Virus record (IMG/VR): IMGVR_UViG_3300009285_001298
Location: 1 to 22,784 of that record
DNA length: 22,784 bases
Reading direction: 5' to 3' (one strand)
DNA from: a virus
The position numbers and the translations under genes were made by a program. The notes under the pieces were generated by a model. That model was given only the letters and a program-made list of their open reading frames with translations. It did not search any database and had not been told where the DNA came from. Positions 15,788-21,941 of this stretch are shown here, in pieces. Positions within the stretch are counted from its first letter, which is position 1. Each line of letters begins with the position of its first letter.

Positions 15788-15954
15788 GTGCCCGCCAGAT
15801 CAAGAAGCTCCGTCAGGAAGCCCGACGTGCCGGGCAGTCGTACAGCGTCAACACCGTCGTCCCTGCCTTCGTGCAGTATGTGAACCGACTGTCGTGGCAA
15901 CGCCGCTGGCAGGTCGCGTGGCGGGTGCTGTGTGGGCGGTTCACATGGTTGTAA
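15784..15954 (+). CDS. Small basic Trp-rich protein
   Basis: A 56-residue, strongly basic protein starting at an ATGA overlap with the glycosyltransferase-like gene. The N-terminal MSARQIKKLRQEARRAG is a charged helix. The C-terminal RLSWQRRWQVAWRVLCGRFTWL is amphipathic and Trp/Arg rich, as in membrane-surface or nucleic-acid-binding helices. No family is recognised. Its 3' end overlaps the antisense HNH 2 gene by 14 bases, so its original C-terminus may have been altered when that gene arrived. It is real by overlap and codon use rather than by homology. Confidence 0.6.
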   Translation: MSARQIKKLRQEARRAGQSYSVNTVVPAFVQYVNRLSWQRRWQVAWRVLCGRFTWL

Positions 15955-16507
15955 CCGTTCTCCCGTCAAAAATAATCTGGTGCGGAACCACTGGTAGATT
16001 TCTATGAAATCGCTTATGGGCGGTGTCATTGGCAAAGCATATCAGCATTTCAGGACGGTTATCGCTCGTAAGGCCCAAATGGTGCACAACCTCTGTGGGG
16101 TTCAAGTACCGACCGATGATGCGTTCCACGATCAACCGATGTTCCCTCACATAACCGCGTTGGGTTGCAAATGGATGATTAGGATTCAGTCGAAATCTGT
16201 AGCCACGTTTATTCGTGGTGATTCCGCCATTCCACGATCCATTATTTGCTCCAGTGAACTTGGCGCGAAACGCTGGCGACGCCCACAACTGTTTCCAGTT
16301 GGCGCTCATCTTTGCATGGCGCTGTGGATTCTTCCACGATCTCAGCAGCGATTTCCGATGCTTCGACTGCAACGATGGGTTACGCCATGCTCGACGATTG
16401 GACACCGTGACACGTCTGCGATGTTCAGGGCATTGCCATCGCTTCAACGCGGCCTCGCGCATTTTTTGAATGGTGTCTTGGGAGTGTTTCAGTCCTTTCA
16501 TGGTCAT
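15941..16507 (-). CDS. HNH homing-type endonuclease 2 (antisense)
   Basis: A 188-residue protein opposite to the operon. It starts MTMKGLKHSQDTIQKMREAALKRW, a NUMOD3-type module, followed by more basic repeats (RRRVTVSNRRAWRNP, KSLLRSWKNP, ANWKQLWASP). The HNH domain has GYVREHRLIVERIIGRYL, EVVHHLG, DNRP and AHKRF, with all catalytic positions kept. It ends IIFDGRTVTTM, almost the same as HNH 1. Free-standing HNH genes of this kind cut phage DNA lacking them and spread by homing. No Shine-Dalgarno precedes it, but a good promoter ends six bases before the ATG at 16507; the second ATG at 16501 is possible. It overlaps the upstream gene's 3' end by 14 bases. Its GC content is below that of its neighbours. 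Confidence 0.88.
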   Translation of the reverse strand: MTMKGLKHSQDTIQKMREAALKRWQCPEHRRRVTVSNRRAWRNPSLQSKHRKSLLRSWKNPQRHAKMSANWKQLWASPAFRAKFTGANNGSWNGGITTNKRGYRFRLNPNHPFATQRGYVREHRLIVERIIGRYLNPTEVVHHLGLTSDNRPEMLICFANDTAHKRFHRNLPVVPHQIIFDGRTVTTM

Positions 16508-16513
16508 ACGCTC

Positions 16514-16542
16514 AGTATACCAAAACTAGGGGTACAAGTAAA
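16514..16542 (-). promoter_or_regulatory. Sigma70-type leaderless promoter of HNH 2
   Basis: On the - strand TTTACT (16542-16537) and TATACT (16519-16514) are separated by exactly 17 bases, matching consensus at four and five of six positions. The ATG at 16507 begins six bases after the -10, so transcription should start at or next to it. On the + strand the same bases hold the AGGGG ribosome binding site of the following GTG-started gene, so the two functions share DNA. Confidence 0.65.
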
Positions 16543-17496
16543 GTGGGATTGACGAGAGCCGATTTGATTCGGAGCGGGCCTTGGTTAGAACGATCTGACG
16601 CCGAGTGGGAAGCTGAATTAGCGACTCGCCAAGCATGGATTGATCGAACGAGAGCCAATGACGTGTGGGCGACCAAGACGCTCAAACCGCTGGCCGTCCT
16701 CTTGACTTCCCACCAAGCGAACCGTCCATTCCTCAAAGCCTCGGTCGAAAGCCATGCGAAGTTGGGGTATTGGCTAACACTCGCCTATGACAGTTACGTG
16801 GATCCCACCTGGCCGACGCTCGACCACAACGCCTATCTGCCACCCAAAGACGTATTGGATCAAGTCAATCTCTTTTTGATGCCGACGTACCAAACATGGG
16901 GCGGACCTCTCTTCGCGTATTATTGGCTCCTCAAATGGGGTTCGGCAGCACTCCGAGACTTCGAGGTGCTGTACTGCGCGAACGGGGATTTTGTGTTGGA
17001 GAAGCCCGAAGGGTTTCCGGCCTTGCTCGCCTTGCTGGGGGATGCGGATATCCTCACCTCTGGGCCGGATCGCGATGATCCTCCTGCCGCCAATACCGCC
17101 GGGTTCTTGGTGCGGACTGACGCGATGCGTGCCATCGTCAAACACCTCCAAGACCATCTGGTGCCGTGGGAGCACTACGAGAAGCATACCCAGCGGGTGG
17201 GTAACATGGAGGGACGGTTGGGCTGGGCGATCAAAGACTTGGGCTTAAAGCAGGTGCGGGTCGAGCCGCCGACAGAAGATATGTTCCGCGAGCCAGGGCA
17301 TGGGACGTGGGCTGACCTCGTGGGCTTCCGCCACATTCATGCGGAACTCAACGCGGCCTACCGGCATGGAGGCATTCCGCCTCCGGTGAAGTATCTTGAC
17401 CCACGCTATACCAGTCCGAATGATTGGACCGTCTTGACCGAGTGGGAACGGACGGGCGATCCCGCCGTCCTGGAGGCGTGGCGTGCCCATGCGTAA
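16543..17496 (+). CDS. Putative GT-A-like glycosyltransferase, paralog 2
   Basis: A 317-residue protein with the same order of motifs as the gene at 14750: LAVLLTSHQANRPFLKASVESHAKLG, WLTLAYD, a DxD-like VLYCANGDFVLEKPEGFPALLALLGDADIL (D149, against D153 in the paralog), a long helical middle, VGFRHIHAELN, KYLDPRY and a final EWERTGDPAVLEAWRAHA. A nucleotide-sugar transfer role is inferred from the fold pattern and from cassette context; no named family is certain. The start is GTG at 16543, with AGGGG at 16528-16532 ten bases upstream. It lies directly after HNH 2, as paralog 1 lies after HNH 1. It ends the sugar cassette just before the second poly-Ser gene. Confidence 0.62.
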   Translation: MGLTRADLIRSGPWLERSDAEWEAELATRQAWIDRTRANDVWATKTLKPLAVLLTSHQANRPFLKASVESHAKLGYWLTLAYDSYVDPTWPTLDHNAYLPPKDVLDQVNLFLMPTYQTWGGPLFAYYWLLKWGSAALRDFEVLYCANGDFVLEKPEGFPALLALLGDADILTSGPDRDDPPAANTAGFLVRTDAMRAIVKHLQDHLVPWEHYEKHTQRVGNMEGRLGWAIKDLGLKQVRVEPPTEDMFREPGHGTWADLVGFRHIHAELNAAYRHGGIPPPVKYLDPRYTSPNDWTVLTEWERTGDPAVLEAWRAHA

Positions 17497-17520
17497 CCCC
17501 GACCGTCTGCGGAGGCGCTC

Positions 17521-18402
17521 ATGGCGGTGCTAGAGCAAAGCACGACAGGGGTTGATACAGGGGTAAACCTCAGCAGCGGACAGGATATGGCGATGAGTTT
17601 TGCGCATGCCGTAGACTCCACCGTGGATTCGATTGAGTTTCAAACCGGGGCGCAGACGACGGGTGGCACAATTACCGTTCGTCTTGAGACGGATAGTGCG
17701 GGCAAACCGTCCGGGACGCTGGCCTGGGCCAACGCGACGGGGAGTGTCGCGTCGGCGGCGGATTCGTGGTTGTCGGTGGTGCTCGCGGCGGCTGGGACGA
17801 TTCAAGACAACACGACGTATCATATCGTGTTGGAAACAGCGGACGCGGTCGTCGTCTGGCGGTTGGCGGCCGCCGGGGCATACGCGAACGGCAATTTGAG
17901 CTACAACGCGGGATCGCCTCCTTGGACGACGGATACGCGGGATGCCAATTTCAAGGTCAACGGGACGGAAAGTTCCAGTTCCTCGTCCTCGTCCTCCAGT
18001 CGAAGCAGTTCGAGTTCGTCGTCCAGTTCCAGTTCGAGCCGGTCGTCGTCAAGTTCCAGTTCGTCGTCCAGTTCCAGCCGGAGCAGTTCGTCCTCCTCGT
18101 CGAGTAGTAGTCGGAGCAGTAGTTCCAGTAGTAGCAGTTCCTCGTCGAGCAGTAGTAGCTCGTCGTCCAGCAGCAGTTCCAGCAGCAGCCGGAGCAGTTC
18201 GAGTTCCTCGTCGAGTTCGAGCGCGGTGGTGTGGCGTGATCGGACGGAGAACACCGGCACGTGGGCGGATCGCGCCGAAGCGTTGTCCTCCAGTTCCAGC
18301 CGCTCGTCGTCCAGCAGTAGTTCGTCCAGCAGTTCGTCGTCCTCGTCGAGCAGTTCCAGCTCCTCGTCGAGTTCCAGCAGTAGCAGTTCATCGAAAGGGT
18401 GA
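17521..18402 (+). CDS. Beta-sandwich protein with interrupted poly-Ser/Arg tail
   Basis: A 293-residue protein. Residues ~15-148 look like a jelly-roll of the kind annotated as choice-of-anchor R or carbohydrate-binding: MAMSFAHAVDSTVDSIEF, TITVRLETDSAGKPSGTLAWA, SWLSVVLAAAGTIQDNTTYHIVLE and a Trp-bearing VVVWRL. Residues 151-234 and 256-291 are serine with spaced arginines. Between them, 235-255 hold a short segment with W-R-D-R-T-E and W-A-D-R-A-E, an internal duplication. A beta-sandwich head on a Ser stalk suits a surface or fibre protein. GGAGGCGCTCATG at the start is identical to that of the gene at 7269. The same tail type at 6231 suggests both share a modification or assembly function. 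Confidence 0.8.
   Translation: MAVLEQSTTGVDTGVNLSSGQDMAMSFAHAVDSTVDSIEFQTGAQTTGGTITVRLETDSAGKPSGTLAWANATGSVASAADSWLSVVLAAAGTIQDNTTYHIVLETADAVVVWRLAAAGAYANGNLSYNAGSPPWTTDTRDANFKVNGTESSSSSSSSSSRSSSSSSSSSSSSRSSSSSSSSSSSSRSSSSSSSSSSRSSSSSSSSSSSSSSSSSSSSSSSSSRSSSSSSSSSSAVVWRDRTENTGTWADRAEALSSSSSRSSSSSSSSSSSSSSSSSSSSSSSSSSSSSSKG
17971..18393 (+). repeat. Poly-serine/arginine coding tract 2
   Basis: Two serine blocks at 17971-18222 and 18286-18393 are separated by 63 bases encoding a Trp/Asp/Arg/Glu linker. Arginines are spaced within the blocks. Serine codons are mixed between TCN and AGY types as in tract 1. The reverse strand and a second + frame stay open through it, but those frames are by-products of composition. 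Confidence 0.93.
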
Positions 18403-18405
18403 GCC

Positions 18406-19089
18406 ATGATCCTGAGCGCGTTTAAGACCTATGTGAAATACGATTTCAAACGGACGGATAAAGACACCGAGTTGGTGCAGGCGACCAACGATATGATCGC
18501 CTGGGTCGCGGCGTTGATGCCGATGGGGAACTATAAGTTCCAGTCCTATCTCTCGACGGTGACCGGCCAGGAAGATTACCCGCTCCCTACCGACTTGCTC
18601 CATCTTTATCATCCGGTACGGTTCCTTAAAGGCACCACGAGTGCGGATGAGGGCTATGACCTGATTCAATTGACGAAGACGGAGTACGACCAGCGGGAAC
18701 CGAATCCCAATCGGACGAGTCCGACCACCGGGACGCCGACCCACTACACGATCTGGTCGCGGCAGGTACTCCTAACACCCATCCCCGACGCCTCGACGTA
18801 CCTCATCGAGATCAACCGAGGCAAGAAACCGACGACCGTGGCGAATGACGCCGATGTCCATAACTTGGGCTCGGAGTGGGATCCCGTGTTGAAAGTCGGG
18901 GTCTTGGAACGCCTCTACGCGGGGATCGGGATGGTGGAGGAAGCCGCGTATTGGGCGGCGCAGTACAAGGAGATGACCGGCGGCCCGACGTTCGGCCAGC
19001 CGACAGGTTTCTGCAAGACGCTGTTCGACCGCGAGCGGGATGTCGAAGGGGTGGCTTCGGTCGGGCTGGTTCAGAACCACGACCTCTAA
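18406..19089 (+). CDS. Head-tail adaptor-like protein (putative)
   Basis: A 227-residue protein. Helical N-terminal residues (TELVQATNDMIAWVAALMPMGNY) are followed by FQSYLSTVTGQEDYPLPTDLLHLYHPVRF, a pattern common in phage adaptor and gp4/gp6-like connector proteins, where a strand is followed by YxLPxDxLxxxxV. A middle HYTIWSRQVLLTPIPDASTYLIEINRG and a helical C-terminus (YAGIGMVEEAAYWAAQYKEM) follow. In podoviruses such proteins join the portal to the tail machine. It begins four bases after the poly-Ser gene and is followed by the fibre gene after nine bases. Assignment is by pattern and position. Confidence 0.55.
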   Translation: MILSAFKTYVKYDFKRTDKDTELVQATNDMIAWVAALMPMGNYKFQSYLSTVTGQEDYPLPTDLLHLYHPVRFLKGTTSADEGYDLIQLTKTEYDQREPNPNRTSPTTGTPTHYTIWSRQVLLTPIPDASTYLIEINRGKKPTTVANDADVHNLGSEWDPVLKVGVLERLYAGIGMVEEAAYWAAQYKEMTGGPTFGQPTGFCKTLFDRERDVEGVASVGLVQNHDL

Positions 19090-19098
19090 GGAGCGACG

Positions 19099-19797
19099 AT
19101 GCCGAGTTATGTCGAGACGTATGATGAAACGAAACCCGCCGGGACGCGGGCGTTGTCGTTGGGGGATGACGATATCCGCGAGTTGAAGCGGGCGTTCCGC
19201 GAACGCCTCGCCACCGACCATAAGTTTGCCGCCGATGAGACGGGGCTGACCACCATTGGCTACCACCTGCCGGTCCATCTCATTGACAACACCACCGACC
19301 CGACCGCCGTGGCGACCACGGGGATTCTCTACAGCAAGACGGCCAGTGGGGTGATTGAGCTGTTCTACCTCGATGCGGCAGGGAACATCACGCAGATCAC
19401 GGCGTCGGGGGTCTTAGCGGGCGTCCCGACGGGGATGATTATCCTCTTCGATGGCGCGGCGTGCCCCACCGGGTATACCCGCGTCTCGGCGCTCGATGGG
19501 GCGTTGGTCAAGCTCGGCGCGACCTACGCCGCGCCTGCGGCCAGTGCGGCGTCGGAACTCCCGGCGCATCCCCATACCGGCCCGTTGCATCAACATCCGG
19601 AGTTCGCGCACGAGCACAATCTCCTCGTCCATGTGCCGGGTCAGAACATGGTCACCGGGCAATCAGGGGCGGGCAGTGCGACGAGTGGGATTGTGGCGTC
19701 CACGACCCCGAGTGATGCGGCGGCGGCGGGGACGGGCAATACGGGGAGTGCGGGCACCGGCACCGTGACGACGCTCTTGGCGTGCAAGAAGAACTGA
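19099..19797 (+). CDS. Collar-type tail fibre tip with three HxH motifs
   Basis: A 232-residue protein. Residues ~1-110 begin SYVETYDETKPAGTRALSLGDDDIRELKRAFRERL, an adaptor-like start common in phage fibre proteins. At ~114 GVPTGMIILFDGAACPTGYTRV matches the tail-collar motif in which a P-x-G-x-I-x-x-F and a C-P-x-G-(W/Y) stretch precede the receptor-binding tip. H157-P-H159, H164-Q-H166 and H171-E-H173 follow at exact seven-residue spacing. The remainder is Gly/Ser/Thr/Ala rich. In T4 the fibre tip uses HxH motifs of a trimer to bind iron along a needle. The same arrangement is inferred here, as a receptor-binding fibre. AAGGAG precedes the ATG. Confidence 0.75.
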   Translation: MPSYVETYDETKPAGTRALSLGDDDIRELKRAFRERLATDHKFAADETGLTTIGYHLPVHLIDNTTDPTAVATTGILYSKTASGVIELFYLDAAGNITQITASGVLAGVPTGMIILFDGAACPTGYTRVSALDGALVKLGATYAAPAASAASELPAHPHTGPLHQHPEFAHEHNLLVHVPGQNMVTGQSGAGSATSGIVASTTPSDAAAAGTGNTGSAGTGTVTTLLACKKN

Positions 19798-20048
19798 TGG
19801 AGACGGCGACCCTGTATGTGAGTGAATCGTGCCGGGTGTGTGATGGCGCGGCGACCCTGTTGAAACGCCTGGCCAGGACGTGGGGATTCGGCTATACGGT
19901 GGTCTCCACCGACCAGACGCCGTGTCCGTCGGTGCCTGCCGTCCCTGCCGTCGCCTTCCGTGGGGTGTTGTACGTCGGGGCGCGGTGGCCGCAGCGGTTG
20001 CGGCTGGCCCTGAGCGATCCCGCGGCCCTCCAGGTGGGAGCCGCCTGA
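19797..20048 (+). CDS. Glutaredoxin-like small protein
   Basis: An 83-residue protein of thioredoxin-fold size. Residues ~5-25 are TLYVSESCRVCDGAATLLKRL with a C12-x-x-C15 active-site pair at the start of the first helix. VPAVAFRGVLYVGARWP gives the cis-proline and second beta-unit of glutaredoxins. It could reduce or form disulphides, or act as a thiol-exchange chaperone during tail assembly. The start overlaps the fibre stop (TGATG at 19795) and its own stop overlaps the next ATG in the same way, so it is tightly coupled to two tail genes. Confidence 0.75.
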   Translation: METATLYVSESCRVCDGAATLLKRLARTWGFGYTVVSTDQTPCPSVPAVPAVAFRGVLYVGARWPQRLRLALSDPAALQVGAA

Positions 20049-21589
20049 TGCCGCTCCTGCGCAAAGGCATCCCGCTCCCCGCCAAGGGGGTGAACTTTGC
20101 CATTCCCTCAACGTTCGTGGGGGATGACTTCGGGTTCCCGTCCAACATGAGCTACAGCCGGGGCGAACTCCGCAAGCGGTACGGCAAGACGACCCAAGGG
20201 CAAACGGTGGAAGACGCCACCCCGATTATGGGGTTTGGGAAGCTGGAACTGCCGGGGAATCTCAAGTCCTTGGTCCGGGCGTCGCACGCCCGCCTCCAAC
20301 AGTTGAACACCAGTTCTGGGAATTGGGACAACATCGCCGCCACGCTCTTTACGGGCGGGAACACGGAGTTCTTTGACTTCGCCACGGCCACGGAAGACCT
20401 GTTCTTGCTCATCACCAACGGCGTGGACAAGATTCGCCAATGGACGGGGACGGGGAATGCCTCGGTCTTGGGGGGGAATCCCCCGTTGGCGAAGACGCTC
20501 ATGTACCTGTCGCCCTACCTGTTGATTGCCAACCTCACGGATGGAGGGACAGCGTACCCGTGGAAGATTCAGTGGCCGGACATTAACACGGGTCAAGCGA
20601 CGTGGAGCGGGGGCAATAGCGGCTCGGCCCTCTTGGCGGATGAGCCCTCCGCCATTCAGGTCATCCGAAAACTCAACGAGTTCGCGGCGGTCTACAAGAA
20701 AGAATCGGTCATCACGGGGCGGAAGGTGGATCCCCCGGATGTGTTCCGCTTCGAGACCATTCAGACGGGGCTCGGCTGCGCGGCCCCGAAGTCCGTGGTG
20801 GATGTCGAAGGCGTCCACCTGTTCATGGGCTTCAACGACTTCTACCAGAACACCGGAGCGCGGGTGGAATCCATTGGGGCGGCGGTGCGGGATGAAGTGT
20901 TTAGCGTCGTGGATCCCGATAAGTTCGACCGGTGTTTCGCCGTCCACGTCCAAGCCCTGCAAGAAGTGTGGTTCTTTGTGTGTCAGATTGGGTCAACCTG
21001 GCCGGAGCACGTCTGGAAGTACAAGTACAAACTCGGCTTCTGGTATCAAGACACCTGCGCCCCGATGAGCGCCGCAGGCCGGTGGGAGCGCACCTCGACC
21101 ATCCAGTGGAACGACGCGACCCAGACCTGGGATCAAGCCCAAGGCGCGTGGGATGCGTCGTCCACCGTGGACGCCTGGGAAGACATCATGTTCGGGCGGT
21201 CGTCCGGGGCGTGTGCCCGACTCGCCGCGTCCACCACGAATGACCAAGGGGTCGCGGTCAGTGGGGCGTATGTCACCAAAGACTTCACCGCCGACGAGTT
21301 GGAACGGCAGGAACGGTGGTTACAGTTCGACGTGTGGGCCTACGGGCCGGGGAAACTCTACGTGGATTACTCCACGGATTACGGGAGTACGTGGACGAAT
21401 ATCCCGTTCACCAGTACCCAGGCGTGGGCGGACACGACCAGTCTCGTCGCGAAGTATGAGTGGTACTTCGACGTGTGGGCCTCGCAGGTGCGGTTTCGGC
21501 TTCGCAATGCCGAGAGCGGGGAAACCTTCGTTTTGAACTCGATGGTGCCCTACTATCTGCCCCGCGACGAGGCGTGGACGCGCCGATGA
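20048..21589 (+). CDS. Tail-hub or stabilisation protein candidate (beta-rich)
   Basis: A 513-residue protein. Its N-terminus MPLLRKGIPLPAKGVNFAIPSTFVGDDFGFPSNMSYSRGELRKRYG is typical of large phage proteins whose repeated strands form a beta-propeller, with units such as FFDFATATEDLFLLITNGVDKIRQW, YLSPYLLIANLTDG and RKLNEFAAVYKKESVI. The C-terminal third (~375-505) repeats W-x-x-F-D-V-W-A segments and ends EAWTRR. It resembles, in size and place, P22 gp10-type tail proteins, but homology cannot be shown by eye. GGGAG and a TGATG overlap define the start; it overlaps the next gene as ATGA. Confidence 0.6.
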   Translation: MPLLRKGIPLPAKGVNFAIPSTFVGDDFGFPSNMSYSRGELRKRYGKTTQGQTVEDATPIMGFGKLELPGNLKSLVRASHARLQQLNTSSGNWDNIAATLFTGGNTEFFDFATATEDLFLLITNGVDKIRQWTGTGNASVLGGNPPLAKTLMYLSPYLLIANLTDGGTAYPWKIQWPDINTGQATWSGGNSGSALLADEPSAIQVIRKLNEFAAVYKKESVITGRKVDPPDVFRFETIQTGLGCAAPKSVVDVEGVHLFMGFNDFYQNTGARVESIGAAVRDEVFSVVDPDKFDRCFAVHVQALQEVWFFVCQIGSTWPEHVWKYKYKLGFWYQDTCAPMSAAGRWERTSTIQWNDATQTWDQAQGAWDASSTVDAWEDIMFGRSSGACARLAASTTNDQGVAVSGAYVTKDFTADELERQERWLQFDVWAYGPGKLYVDYSTDYGSTWTNIPFTSTQAWADTTSLVAKYEWYFDVWASQVRFRLRNAESGETFVLNSMVPYYLPRDEAWTRR

Positions 21590-21933
21590 GCCAACTGCGG
21601 ACGCGTCTCGTCCTGCCGACACCGACGACCGCCTATGAGCGGGCGTTGGATACCTCGCTGTTGAGTGCGTGGCGGGAGTTGGCCCAAATCCTGAACAAGG
21701 GGATGGAATTTTCTGACCAACTGAATGCACAAGAATTGACAGTCACCAGCGATGCCATGGCGGATACGGAGTTCTCCGCTGCGCACACGTTGAAACGGAT
21801 TCCCACCAGATTCGTGGTCGTAAGCCAAGATAAGGCGGGGGTTGTGTATCTCGGCGGGACGGCATGGACGACGAGTCTGGCGTACTTCAAATGTAGCGTG
21901 GCGAGTGTCGCGCTCAAGCTGCTGGTGTACTAG
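21586..21933 (+). CDS. Small virion protein with C-terminal beta domain
   Basis: A 115-residue protein. The N-terminal part to ~45 is helical (YERALDTSLLSAWRELAQILNKGMEF). The rest is strand rich: ELTVTSDAMADTEFSAAHTLKRIPTRFVVVSQDKAGVVYLGGTAW and SLAYFKCSVASVALKLLVY. The H-x-L-x-R-I-P-x-x-F-V-V-V-x-x-D-K-A-G pattern is one seen in small tail-associated phage proteins. Role is unknown. It overlaps the large upstream tail gene by four bases and precedes the next gene by eight, with its own stop next to that gene's AGGAGG. Confidence 0.6.
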   Translation: MSQLRTRLVLPTPTTAYERALDTSLLSAWRELAQILNKGMEFSDQLNAQELTVTSDAMADTEFSAAHTLKRIPTRFVVVSQDKAGVVYLGGTAWTTSLAYFKCSVASVALKLLVY

Positions 21934-21941
21934 GAGGCCCG

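Noticed and set aside
1-16523. Shared GTATACCAA at the window start and near the HNH 2 promoter
   Set aside because: Nine bases without extended similarity or target-site features are expected by chance in a window of this size.
16004-16552. + strand open frame opposite HNH 2
   Set aside because: It is a shadow of the HNH gene, which has a promoter and conserved catalytic residues.
6750-18393. Diversity-generating retroelement or variable-number tandem repeat in the Ser tracts
   Set aside because: No reverse transcriptase or template repeat is seen, and the tracts have no fixed nucleotide repeat unit.
17901-18407. Similar acidic - strand frame opposite poly-Ser tract 2, and a basic Ala/Pro/Val/Arg-rich + frame across it
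   Set aside because: Both are by-products of biased codon composition over the tract.
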